Source: Guyanagaster necrorhizus
Taxonomy: Eukaryota; Basidiomycota; Agaricomycetes; Agaricales; Physalacriaceae
Reading direction: 5' to 3'
Length of the DNA: 64,000 nt
Assembly (NCBI RefSeq): GCF_019112545.1
Contig: NW_025064932.1
Span: forward strand, 62,001-126,000
In this document: piece after piece, positions 22,951-33,915 of the stretch
Numbering within the stretch: position 1 is the first letter of the stretch
How the letters are laid out: every line of letters begins with the position of its first letter
Position numbers and translations under genes: made by a program
The notes under the pieces: model-generated
Seen by the model: the letters and a program-made list of their open reading frames with translations, nothing else
Told to the model about the DNA's origin: nothing
The model's database searches: none

Positions 22951-24392
22951 CTGAGCCTAGCACTGGGGCTTGAAAAGTTTGAGATATTGAGATAGGTGGA
23001 GATAGACTGACTTCCAATATCAGAGTCATACTAGTTCTCTCCTGTTGCTCATGCTGCCACCACTTGCTCATGATAGAGCTGGACATTTTTTCAATATCTG
23101 TCATCAAGAAGCTGTCCAACCACTCAGCTCCCAAGGAATCCTCAGAGGGTGCAAGCAAGGATGTGGGCATTTTCAGATGCTTGTAGTCTATAGTGCTTGA
23201 GAACAAACTCATTATCACCAAACATTGTGTCAGCACTAAAGATTTATTGGAGAGAGAGATATTGTGAGGTTGGAGGCAGTTGGAGGTTCTTGGGATATTG
23301 TCTCAAGCTGAAGGAGGGATTTCATCATCTCTCCTTTTCACTTCACTGGCAGTGAGGGTTTTTATGTGGGCCCACTGCTCTGGGGCCCATGAGTCAGATC
23401 CTGATGTGCTTGGCTCTCTAAAGACTGGGGTAGAGAGTGAACAGTTAGCTCATACTGGCACAAGTACTGATGTGATCTCTGGGCAGAGTCCATACCAGTT
23501 AGAGATATTGGCCCTTGCCAACTGGCCTCTCTCATCATTCTGCTGCTACTCTCTATGCTGCTGATTATACTCAGTGGCCCTCCTCCTGTGCCCTTCATGG
23601 ATAAGGCATTCTTCAAGCTCACTCTGGGCTGATTGAGGGACCTCCTGCTGTCTCTGTTCTTTCTGTTGAAGGGCTTCATCATAGTTGAAAGAGACATTGA
23701 GATCTCATGCAGGGAATAACCAGTGGATGACTGCATTTTGATTTTTATGGGCCTGGCACTCATCATTGAGTTGGTCCAAAGGCACCTGCTGCATCTCACC
23801 ACTGGTTCTGACCAAAGCAGTGGTAGGGAGGCTGTGAGACTGGCTTCTAAGTGATGTGCAGTGGAATCCTTCAGCCATCCTAGTGGGACTGAGAGAATCT
23901 CTAGCATAGTCATCAATCCTATGAGTTCTAGAGGTTCAAAAAGGGTTGAAGGAGGGAGACTGCTGAAAGAAGTCTTTCAGGAAGTTTTCATCCTTATGGT
24001 CAGAGACAGAGGTTCATACCCAAGGATTTCTGAATCTAAGATCACCATTTCTGCTTGGTCAGAGAGGGTATCAGTGTTCTTCTTCTTGCAGAATGTCCTC
24101 TTGATATATACCACTAGACTTGGCTTCTGATAAGAGGTTTGTCAAAGGCTGATGGAATATTCATTGGGATTCTGGGATGTCATAGAGAGAGAGATTGGAG
24201 GTTACATTGCAGAGGATATGATGGATATGTTGGAATTCATTGTAATGTCAGATAGTCCAGGCAGTAATTGAGTGATGTCTTCAGTATAGCTGAATACTCA
24301 CTAGTAAGCTTAAAAGTGTTTCAATGATGGAAGCTAGGAGTTCAAAGAACTCTTGATCAAAGTTTGGATCTGATAGGTTAATTGAGAGCATT
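22900..24392 (-). pseudogene. Gy-D ORF1
   Basis: ATG at 24392 (MLSINLSDPNFDQEFFELL) followed by the hydrophobic helix (ASIIETLLSLLVSIQLY). The middle, near 23650-23530, is a Gln/Glu-rich likely coiled coil (ALQQKEQRQQEV). The C-terminal motif (FGDNEFVLKHYRL, then GFL...QLLDD...YHEQV) is near 23222-23080, in the frame of the start and +1 to Gag. Stops are frequent and an internal shift near 23700 is possible. Homologous to ORF1 of Gy-A, B, C and E; function unknown. Confidence 0.6.
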
Positions 24393-24434
24393 CAGTTTCC
24401 TCCACACTATAGTGTGTGAGGAAAGAAAAAAAAA

Positions 24435-24447
24435 AGCTTTGAGCTAA
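24435..24447 (-). promoter_or_regulatory. Gy-D self-priming primer-binding site
   Basis: TTAGCTCAAAGCT on the minus strand, one base inside the LTR. It is perfectly complementary (13 of 13) to the LTR segment at 24604-24616. A TATA-like box lies at 24643-24650. Confidence 0.78.
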
Positions 24448-24448
24448 T

Positions 24449-24907
24449 TGTTAGACTCAAGCATCATATGCATAGAAACACATGACAAATAGAAGTCACC
24501 TCACACTTTGGGTGATCAACTGAGTTCACTGATGTATATTCTGATCAATGTGTCATAAGGTCTAAAGAATCAGCTTGAGTATAAAATAATGTGTGAATAA
24601 ACTTTAGCTCAAAGCTGAAGATTATCAGTGAGAGTGGGTGGCCTTATATACTGTACATGGTCTGCTAATAATATATGCTATCTATTGTATGTTTCTGAGT
24701 CTATTATGCCTATTGTCCTAGGGTATCATTACTATATATAAAAGGATGATTGTGCATTGTTGGGCAATGCTGTTGCATCAAAAGACAATGATGGACTTGG
24801 CTAGTTGTGATGACTAAATCTTGTCCTCCAGTCCTAAGCATTTGTTCTAGTGTCCTAACTAAGCATAAATAGGAGTCAATCCTGAAAAAAATAGAAAAAT
24901 CATAACA
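24449..24907 (-). repeat. Gy-D 5' LTR
   Basis: 459-bp LTR, TGTTAGACTC...CATAACA on the plus strand, followed by the AAATT duplication at 24908-24912. Confidence 0.94.
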
Positions 24908-26718
24908 AAATTTATGATAAAGAGCTACTCATGATAATGCTTGCTCTCAAAGAATGGCAACACTATCTCATTGGAGCAGCCAAGACATTTGAGATTTAGA
25001 CCAATCATCAAAATCTATGATACTTCTAACAACTCCAGAAACTTAATCAATAACAAGCACACTAGATGACAGAACTCAGTCAGTATTCATATACACTATA
25101 CTATAAGGCCAGGATGGCCAACAAGAAAGCAGACCTCTTTAGCCAGAGAGCCAATCATGATCAGAACAGGCATGACAATAAAGGAGTAACTATATTGCAG
25201 CTGAAACACTTCTATATGATGGTGATGCCTACCAAAGAAGAGATCCATGAGCAGATCAAAAGCATGACTAGAGATATCAGCAAATGAGATCAACATGTGG
25301 CTCTATCTCTAAATCATGAGCAAGAAATAACATAGAAGAAGGGGATAATCTGCTATGACAGACAGATCTATATACCACAAGATCAAGCACTGCAAGGAAA
25401 GATCATCATAACATGTCATGATCATGCCATATAGAGACATCCAGAGATTGCCAAAACTAAGGAATTAGTTTTATATGAATACTGATGGCCTAAAATAGGC
25501 TAAGATATTAAACAATACATCAAAGAATATGAAATATGCCAACAGAAAAAAGCTACAACACAAGCTAGAGCATCTCCCTTTTACCTCAATGAGATTCTAA
25601 CCACACCATGGACTTATATCTCTATCGATATAATTACAGGTCTCCCCAACTGTAATAGCTATGATATCATCATTGTCATAGTTGATTGCTTCTCTAAGAC
25701 CATCATTCTGATCATCTGTTTTACTGAATTAAACTCAGAGAGATGAGCTAAAATTCTATGAGATGAGGTCTATGCTAAATATAGCATGCCACAAAGAATC
25801 ATCTCAGATTAGAGCTCACAATTCATCTCAAAATTCCTAAATGACTTGTACAAACTTCTAAACATCTGCTAAAACACCTCAACAGCATACTATTTACAAA
25901 TGGATGGGCAAACTGAGAGGGCCAATCAGAAGATCAAAAAATACCTCCATCTTTTTATTAACTATCATCAAAACAATTGGATAGAATGGCTGGCACTTAC
26001 TGTCTTTCAACACAACAACTGAGTCTATTTAGCAACTGGCAAAATGTTATTTTTTGTGAATTATAGCTGACACCCACACATCACTATGACAACACATATC
26101 TATATTATAATATCAGCATCCACTAATTTTGCTGAAACCATAGCTAAAATCCATAGTGAAACACACACTGTATTACAGAAAGCTGTTGCCACTATGAAGA
26201 AACACTATAATTTTCATTGATGATCAGTGCACTCTTATACTATCAATGACAAGGTCTGGCTTGACACCAGCAATCTTCACCTCCTATGACCAAAGCAGAA
26301 ACTAAGTGATAAACAGACCAGTCCTTTCTCAATCTTGGCAAAAGTTGAGGCATTGACATACCACCTCTGCCTCTCCAGCCACTGAAAGATCCATGATGTC
26401 TTCAATAAAACTCTTCTGACACCTTATGTCACACCAGCATTCTCAAACCAGGAACACCTACTGCTATCACCATCTGACTTGATTGATGATGAGAAACACT
26501 ATGAAATTGATCAGATATTAAACTATAAACTATGTAAGATCAAAGCATATGGCAGAGAAATGATAACTACAGTTGACTATTTAGTCAGTTGAAAGGGCTA
26601 CAGCCCAGAATCTAACCAATGAGTAAATGAAAAACACATGGATGCAGTGGAGGCAATACAAGACTATGAGCTATCCCTTAATTAAGCCATCAGGATGATG
26701 GTCTTAAGGAGGAGGTAA
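24908..26718 (+). pseudogene. Gy-B Pol, 3' part (RNase H, integrase, chromodomain)
   Basis: Resumes RNase H after Gy-D (ELLMIMLALKEWQHYLIGAAK near 24930). Then a linker, the integrase zinc-binding region (about 25415-25560), the DDE core (about 25600-25960; [21 protein letters not shown]), the GPF-like region (about 26315) and a chromodomain (about 26490-26680; YEIDQILNYKL, DYLVS-stop-KGY). Heavy decay with stops. It ends at the polypurine tract AAGGAGGAGG next to the 3' LTR. Confidence 0.88.
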
Positions 26719-27194
26719 TGTTATGATTTTCAGCCTTTTATCTTTTCTATCTTTTTCTCTATGAGTTAACCCCTATTTATACTTAGTCATAGCATCTAAT
26801 ATAAATGCTCAGGACCATGGGACAGGTTTAGTCAGCACAACAAACCTGTTCAGTTATTGTCTTTTGACATGATGATGACCAATGACACACAACAAACTCT
26901 TTGTGTATAGTAATAATGCCCTAGGACAATGAGTAGAATGGACTCAGCAGCATACAATAAGAAGTAGTATAATTAGCCATGATCTGTATAGTATATAAGA
27001 CAGCTCACTTTCACTGAAATACTCTAGCTTTGAGCTAAAGTATAACTTCATACCATTCTATCTTTGAGCCAATCATAAGGTCTTGATGCATAATGATTAA
27101 TATTCACAATAAGTGAACTCTAATGTTCCACTTGAAGTGTGAAGTAACATCAGTTTATCACATATCTATAATTATATACAGCTTGAGTCTAACA
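26719..27194 (+). repeat. Gy-B 3' LTR
   Basis: 476-bp LTR, TGTTATGATTTT...TCTAACA. It contains TATATAAG near 27000 followed by AGCTTTGAGCTAAAG, the same promoter and self-priming layout as the other gypsy LTRs. The right flank, GTTCC (27195-27199), is Gy-E pol; the left target-duplication partner is outside the window. Confidence 0.9.
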
Positions 27195-30025
27195 GTTCCT
27201 GCCTTATAGTGTAGAGTGTATTCATATTGCATAAGCTTGATGATCCAGTGAGCTTGCTGTCAGTTGAGTTTCTGCAGCAATCAGAAATAGCATAGATTTT
27301 AATGATTGGTCCAGATCTTGAAGGTGTGAATAGCACTAATCAGATAATGCCTTCATTCAGCTAGTGCCAACATGATGACCAAGAGTTTCTTGTTGTAAAT
27401 CTCATAGTTGCATTCAATGGTGATTAGTGTCTTTGAGAGAAAAGCAATAGGTTACTATTTTTCATTCTGCTCTTATGAGAGTACTGCTCCTATCACTCTC
27501 TCATTTGAGTCAGCTTCAACTCAGAATCTTCTCTTCTCTGTTGATACTGTAAGTACCATATCTTCAGCTAATCATCTCTTCAGATCATCAAATGCAGACT
27601 GTTGGGCTATTCCTCAAGTCCAGAGGGCATTTCCCATGAGTTGGGTTATGAGGTGGACAACCTTGCTGTAATCTTGAATAAATCAGCAGTAAAAGTTTGC
27701 AAATCTGAGAAAGAATTGCAATTCCTTCTTCTTTGTCAGCTTTGGCCATTCTGTCACCTCTGCCACCTTGATAGAGTCCATCCAGATACTCTCTTCACTG
27801 ATAATCACTCTGAAGTATTTGGTTTTCAGCATCTCAAATTCACACTTCTTATCTTTGAAGAACAACTTGTGCTTCTTCATTAGCTCTAGTACTTGGCAGA
27901 CTAAGTATTGGTGTTTATCTTGATCTTTCAATATGATCAAGATATCATTCAAATAGATTGTGACCTTTTTTATAATAATGAGATCTTTGAAGATGTCATT
28001 CATCATCTATTGAAAGATTGCAGATAAATTGATTAGCTTAAAGAACATAACCATGAGCTCCAAGAGCCTGCAGTTAGTTTAGAATGAAGTCTTCCACTTG
28101 TCTTCCTCTTTAATCCACATATTATTGTATCTCCACTGAACATCAAGCTTGGAGTAATTGTTAGGAACATGCTAATTGAGTGGGCTTGAGTGCACATGTA
28201 GAGATCAGTAGAGTGCATGGGCATCAATGAAGCTATTAGCAATATCACCCTTGAGTCAGAGCCTAAGAACTTGGATGGACAGAACAGAGTTCTGTCAGAG
28301 AAGTGAAGAGGAGTATCTTTCAGAGCAGAATCCAATGAACAAGGTAAGGAGGAGTTGAAGTGAGTACAAAGTGTAGATGGCTATCCAAGTTGATATTCAA
28401 ACTGAGTAGTTACAATGGTTATACATGGCTTTATATACTAATAGTAGCTAATTCTGAGTCAGGTTCCATTGGGTTCCAATGTCAATATTCACTATTAAGT
28501 TTGGGGTCTAGATATTACAATGTGAAATATGAATGTGAAATGATAATGATGAAAATGAAATTAATAGATAATGGGAAGCAGCTGGAGTCTGGTGGATTTC
28601 CATGATTGAATCTATAGTTGGTTGAAGTGACATGGAGGCCAGTGGCATACATGTAACAGTAATACCAAACACTATGCAGCTTGTCTATCAATTCAAAAAT
28701 CAGTGAGAGAGGGTAACAATTCTTGATTATCATTTTGTTGAGTTTCTAATAGTCTTAGACTGGTCAGAGTTTGCTGTCCTTCTTCTTGATAAAGAAGAAG
28801 AGTGATACCATAAGGGATTTTGATAGCCTGATTTGTCTGCTTGACAAGTTTTCCTCTAGGAACTTGTCTAGTTCAATCTGTTCTAATGAACTGAGATTGT
28901 ATATCTTGCAATTGAGGTTGGTGCTAGCATTGGGAATGAGTTTGATTGCATAGTCTCAAGACTTTGGCTCTGGTAGTTTGTCAAAGCTTTCTTTGGCAAA
29001 CAGATTGTGAAAGTCCTATGTCTACTCAAATACTAGCTTCTCAAACATCTTGGCCCTCTTTTTCTCATTTGCTCTTGCTGCTAAGTCATTGGCATAATGC
29101 ATTACTCAGATGTGGATTGTATGATCCATGTTTATGGCCAATATTGTCTCTCCATCTTCTATTTTCTCCTCTCAGCAGTCTTTTAGATTTTCATCAGACA
29201 ACTCAAAAGATATTTTGTGATACTGATATTGAGCAAAGGTAATCTGGCCAGTCTTTCAGTTGATTAATGAGTTGTACTGAATAAGCCAGTTGTGATCCAG
29301 AATGATCTCCTTGAATCCTAGTTTGGTCACAGCTAAGTTGATCTGTTCTAAGTGATCTCTGATCATTAATTAGAGTTTGATGAACTTGGTAATTGACTCA
29401 GCTTAGTTTTTTATTCCATCAGCATTGTATATCAGAATCAGGGCCATAATGGCTCAAGTGGAAAGGTTGTGCTTGATGATAAAAGCACAATTAATAGAGC
29501 TTCTAGTGCAGCCACTGACTAGGGCTGTAACAGCATGTGCAGATTGGATGGTTAGAGTCTCAATCTGAGCTTTAACAATGAGGTCTTTTCCAGTAGCCTT
29601 TTATTGTCAAATGTATTTCTTGGGCCCCCTTAATTTGTCCAACCATTTCAAGACTTGATTTCTCTCTGCCTTCCTCATTCTTTTGATTATCTCATTAATT
29701 ACTTCTTCAGCTCATGTCCAGTGTATTCAGTTTTTGAGCACTGCCTTGGCCTCAGCTTTGTCTTTGACATTTCAGATGGTCCACCAAATCCATTTGGTAT
29801 CAAATAGCTTCAGCCAGCTTTGAGAGTCTCTCCCTCTGTTCAGCCTATAGGCAGTTGAGCTTTGGGTTTTTGCAATTTTTTCAGTGTGTTTAGAATGACA
29901 GGTTCAGATATATTCAAATGTGCATATAAATAAGTGTCTACAGGACTAGCATAAGTCTGACCAGTGGTATTTTGAGACACACCATTAAGTCCTTTGGCCA
30001 ACTGAGTGGAATTGCTCATTCATCA
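27195..30025 (-). pseudogene. Gy-E Pol, 5' half (PR, RT, RNase H)
   Basis: RNase H at about 27700-27195, RT at about 28158-27680 and 29230-28659 (split by the solo LTR), protease near 29500 with the motif reduced to ALVSGC, apparently one codon short of LIDSGC. The RT box is YLND (27944-27955). Scattered stops and at least one indel are present. The integrase portion was separated by the Gy-B insertion and lies outside the window. Confidence 0.86.
28159..28658. repeat. Solo LTR of a family not otherwise in the window
   Basis: 500 bp beginning TGTTAGGAAC and ending CATGTAACA, flanked by the 5-bp duplication GTAAT (28154-28158 and 28659-28663), inserted in the RT codons of Gy-E. There are no coding domains. 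Its sequence does not resemble any other LTR here. Interpreted as the product of LTR-LTR recombination of a full element. TG..CA ends read in both directions, so orientation is not assigned. Confidence 0.88.
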
Positions 30026-31878
30026 GTTCTATCTTTTACCTTCACCATCTTTGTGTCCTTTCTAAGTTTCTCAAGCCCATTAGCTTTCTTCTGTAGCTCA
30101 GCTATCTGCACCTGGATTTCCTCATGGGTTCATTTTTTCTTCAGGCAGTTTTGAGACAAATGACTCTTCTCTCCACAATTAAAGCACTTTCTCCCTCTTT
30201 TTAGTCTATCAACATCTATGGGCTTCCCTTGTCTGATATAGATAATTCCAGTACCAGTCTTCTGGATGAAATAAGAGAGCATGAAAGTCAAAGAAGATGT
30301 GTTAGGCTTAGCAGGAATTGACACACTAGCCTTCTCTTGATGGTTGGACTTTTTATCATCCTGCCAATAGGTATTTTCTGCCTTCTGTCAGTCTTGCTCC
30401 TTGTTCATCATAATGATCTATGCCTTTCATTCCTCATATCCCTTCAGAATGTTGAAGCTGATGTTGGAGATCATCTTGGTGTAGAAGAAAGAAACCCCAT
30501 TCTTCAGATACTCCACTAAGCACCCATTATCCTCAATGTTATTAATAAGTCTAGCTAGCTTAGCAAGCCATTTGAACTCATCAAAGTACTTGCTGGCCAT
30601 CTGTTTTTCTATCCATAGATTCTTCATCTTCTTCTTGTGGACTTTCTGAACTGCCAGGTCAATAAATTTATCATGTACCATCTGCTTGAATACTAGCCAG
30701 GACAGTAGTTGGTGGTGCTTTCTGGTCATAGAGTAGAGGTCCTGGCTTTTTAAGATCCACCAGACCTTGGCCTTGTCCTTGAAATAGAATGCAGTGAAGA
30801 TAATCTGATAGATATCAGTAGTTAGGTATGCTGAGTATACCTTGAAGTACTGTTCACAATCAGTTAAGAAGCAATCAATGTTATCAGAATGCCTCTTAAA
30901 AGGCTGTGGCTTTTGTAAAAAGTCTGGTTTACATTATATAAGGACCAAATTATTAGTGAGTGATTCCATCAGATTCAGGTAGTCACTAAAGAGCAGTATC
31001 TTCTGGTGTAGACCAGAGAAGGAATAAAGGAAGTGGCTATTAGCAATTGAACTTCTGGCAGTTTAGTCTTTTAGTTTTCTGATGATTCTTCCTGATGACT
31101 GTGAACTCCTATCTAGTGGCTTTGAGGTTATCACCTTTGGTCTGGCCACTGGATTCAGCTTCATCAGCAGAAGGTTGTCCTTTTATCAGCCAGCTTCTCT
31201 TCAGCTTTCAGGAGTATCTAGTTAGGTTTTTAGCATATAGAGTTCATGATTGCCAGTAGCATATGGAGGTCATAGCAGTGGTTCAGATAGTCAGTGCTGA
31301 ATAAATAGCTTATTTTGAGAGAACAGATGGTGTATTTAGCATTGGTCAGACATTAAACCAAGATTGATAATCTGGGAGATTGGCCAGAGAGTCTTTAGGA
31401 TAGATTTTGTTGTAAAAGAAAATAGCCTGCTTAGTGGCACTGTACTGTAAAATGTCAATTTTTCAACATCAGTTACTGCTAAATTTTCTTGTTTCAGCAG
31501 GGTCATACTTCATCCTACATTTCAGGGAATCTCTATGACTCTCTTCTGATATATTCTCTTGAATTTCTTTTTTTTTATCACTATATCTCTTTTTCTAGTA
31601 ATTCTTTATCTTTAGGTTTATAAAATCTTTTAGGCCAGTCAAAAGACATCACATTCCAATTATTGTCCCCCTTGCTATCCTTATTATCTCTGCTGTCTCT
31701 CTCAGAGAAGTCACTAGACAGGTTGAAGATAAATAACACCTAGAGTTTTACCATCATAGGCAAGCTATCTTTGAGTATTAGGTTTAGAGCCAGCAGGAGA
31801 GACAGGTTGGGAGATGAGTCTTTCACTAGACTCTCTCCTGCCTTCTGTTGCCTTCACTACTATGCAATACTCTCAGAG
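30016..31878 (-). pseudogene. Gy-E Gag, C-terminal part
   Basis: Capsid at about 30900-30430 (FDEFKWLAKLARLI), nucleocapsid knuckle CFNCGEKSHLSQNC near 30160 and a charged tail, with the Gag stop at 30016-30018 in GAATGAGCAATTCC. Upstream Gag is interrupted at 31878 by Co-F and continues from 49658. Numerous stops. Confidence 0.83.
31874..31878. repeat. Target-site duplication CAGAG, left copy (Co-F)
   Basis: CAGAG directly precedes the Co-F 5' LTR and directly follows its 3' LTR at 49658-49662, 17.8 kb away, which ties the two LTRs to one insertion. Confidence 0.93.
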
Positions 31879-32088
31879 TGTTAGACATAGAAATAGTATG
31901 ATATGCATATGTTCACTTACCTATTTGATATTTCTTCCTTTTTTGACATGTCACACTGTTCTGCATATCTCAGTTTTTAACCATAATGCTGAGATTAACA
32001 TTATGATATTTTATCCTAGCATCTGTTCTCTTCTAAAACTTTTTTTCTCATTCACCACATCTATGCTCCTATCTCATTAACTCCAACA
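31879..32088 (+). repeat. Co-F 5' LTR
   Basis: 210 bp, TGTTAGACATAG...CTCCAACA. Aligns with the 3' LTR except for about 114 bases absent here. Confidence 0.9.
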
Positions 32089-32107
32089 GATTATAGGCCT
32101 CACTACC
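32089..32107 (+). promoter_or_regulatory. Co-F primer-binding site
   Basis: GATTATAGGCC directly follows the LTR. It resembles GGTTATGGGCC of Co-G and GGTTATGAGGCC of Co-I after G-to-A changes; see those entries for the initiator-tRNA match. Confidence 0.6.
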
Positions 32108-32670
32108 AGCATATCTACAACAATTAAAATAAAGCTAGTTAGTATAACAAAGCTTGTAGACAATAGATCAAACAGAGTAGTATTTTTAAAGAAGCTCACC
32201 ATCAAGTTCTTAGATAAGAGTCTTAGCTGGCATCTCTAAGAAACAGTTTATATATCTCTGCACTCTATTGAGCACAAGGAAAAATTCTATTGGTTCTCTG
32301 ATACTGCATTTTCACATTCACTCTCAGATGACAATCTAGATAAGCTGGAAGATAAGCTGGAGGAATATGAGCAGAAAGAGGCAAAGATGCATAATATCAT
32401 TTATGAAGCTATTTATGACTCTACCTTCAATGAGATCAAAGATGAGGCAACAGCTGCTCTTGTCTGAAAGAAGCTTATTACTGCCATGACTGGCAAGGGC
32501 AATCTTATGTGAGAGCACCTTCTTACTCAGCTTGGAAATATAATATGCTCTGATGAAAGCAATATATACAAACACCTTACCAAAATGAAAATCCTCTATA
32601 AATAAATTGAAGAGATAGGTCTGAAGATTGAAGACAATCAGTACACTTTAATGATCTAAAAATCACTTTC
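32108..32670 (+). pseudogene. Co-F Gag, 5' part
   Basis: UBN2-like copia Gag segment: a helical stretch (DKLEDKLEEYEQKEAKMHN) followed by MTGKGNLM and MKILYK, with several stops at apparent Trp, Arg and Gln positions. Interrupted at 32670 by Co-G and continued at 37626. Confidence 0.75.
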
Positions 32671-32873
32671 TGTTGTAGGACAACACAAGTATCTGATGTC
32701 AATCTTATATATGTATAGACAGTTTTGTTCTGAGTTGATGGTCAACTGCATTTAAGCAATTGACTATTGTAATCAGGTGAGTAGTAGTCATACATACCAA
32801 CTGCCTTTAAGCAATTAACCATCATACTCAGCCTGGCTATTATTCACTGCATGCTAATAACCTGCCTGCAACA
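32671..32873 (+). repeat. Co-G 5' LTR
   Basis: 203 bp, TGTTGTAGG...CTGCAACA. It contains two copies, about 55 nt apart, of a 32-nt unit beginning near TTTAAGCAATTGAC. Confidence 0.94.
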
Positions 32874-32888
32874 GGTTATGGGCCCCAT
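32874..32888 (+). promoter_or_regulatory. Co-G primer-binding site (initiator-tRNA-Met half type)
   Basis: GGTTATGGGCCCC directly follows the LTR. The complement of a eukaryotic initiator tRNA-Met anticodon stem-loop (GGGCTCATAACC) is GGTTATGAGCCC, so this matches with one difference. Copia elements are known to prime with an initiator-tRNA fragment. Confidence 0.7.
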
Positions 32889-32990
32889 ATTTTAAGATCT
32901 ATTTCATTTTTTTTATCTTTGCATCTTGCTTGTATCCTGCTATCTCTCCATCAGTCACTTCACTACTGAAATGATATCACCATATACATT

Positions 32991-33915
32991 ATGCCATCCT
33001 TCAACACAATCAAAAAGGGCTTCGACAATCTAAATGCCTCTAATTATGACAAGTGGAAAGAAAACATGTCAGCTCTACTCAAAACTCACTATGAGTATCT
33101 TATCACCATTAGCCATGACTCTGAACCAGAGTTTGCAGACTCCAAGAAGCCAATATACCAGGAGAAGAAGGACTGAAAGGACTGAAAGGAGATTCAGATA
33201 TCAGCTGCTGACATGATCTATCTCTGCCTTGATGAATCCCAGAAAACTCATGTTAAGGGCTGCCTTAACAGTCTGGAGAGGATGTGGGACACATTAAAGG
33301 CATATCATTAGCAAAGAAAACCAGTGACTCAATTTATAGCCTACAACAGCTTCTTCAATCTTAAAAAGGAGACAGAAGAGTTACTTTCAGATCTTGCCAG
33401 TTGGAGCACTCAAATCATGAGTCATATCTATACTCTGTGCTCTGCTTATTTTGGCCTCCAGCAGTTAGAAAAAAAGCTTCTCAATATGGCTCTGATTTGT
33501 ACACTCTCTCAGCCTGAATTTAGAAACTTTGCCATATCATTATTCCTTCTCTCTGATAAGCTCACTCTCAAAGGACTCCACACTGTATTTTATAATAAAG
33601 AAAACAATCAGAAGCTGTGTGCTGGTGATCCAGCAGTCTCTGTTGCTCTTAAAGCCACACCTTTCCATTTAGCTATAAATCCAACTACTAATACTACTGC
33701 AAAATATGGATGGTGCCTTCATGAGAATCATGCAGAGAAAGAGTGTATAACCAAGAAGCTCTCACTTAAATAGAACCATGAACATGCTGCTGACCATGCT
33801 GCTGAAAAGTATTATCATAAGAGAGCTGGAAAGAAGGATTTAAAAGCTGCTAACTCTGCTGAGACAAAGAAAGAGACTGCTAGCCAAGCAAGTACTGATT
33901 TATCATCATCTGCCA
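32991..33915 (+). pseudogene. Co-G Gag
   Basis: Starts MPSFNTIKKGFDNLNASNYDKWKENM, a typical copia Gag opening with the Trp-containing motif. Codons 1-61 are open, then stops; a second open stretch (33324-33773, 149 codons) contains the central helices and a knuckle-like WCLHENHAEKEC. It should package element RNA in copia-type particles. Confidence 0.82.

Larger units (their letters stand above)
16731..24907 (-). mobile_element. Gy-D: full-length Ty3/gypsy chromovirus
   Basis: Complete 8.2-kb minus-strand element with two 459-bp LTRs and an AAATT duplication, in the RNase H codons of Gy-B. Its LTR resembles that of Gy-B more than those of Gy-A, C and H. LTR divergence is visibly larger than for Gy-C or Gy-H, mostly transitions. 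CpG is nearly gone. Confidence 0.95.
3476..27194 (+). mobile_element. Gy-B: Ty3/gypsy retrotransposon split by three insertions
   Basis: Old plus-strand chromovirus. Its own DNA is 3476-6074, 14469-16730 and 24908-27194; the gaps are Gy-C and Gy-D, and Gy-A cuts off its 5' LTR and the start of ORF1. Removing each insert with one target-duplication copy rejoins the reading frame: the zinc knuckle across Gy-C and RNase H across Gy-D. A 1-nt deletion near 16543 shifts pol. The 3' LTR ends at 27194, after which minus-strand Gy-E pol begins, so Gy-B is itself inserted in Gy-E. CpG is nearly absent and stops are frequent. Confidence 0.88.

Noticed and set aside
28360..28605. 81-codon ORF
   Set aside because: It falls wholly inside the solo LTR and has no recognisable protein features.
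31879..32088. Reading the LTR at 31879 and the one at 49334 as two solo LTRs
   Set aside because: Identical CAGAG flanks, a primer site after the first, a purine tract before the second and one copia Gag-Pol running between them show a single split element.
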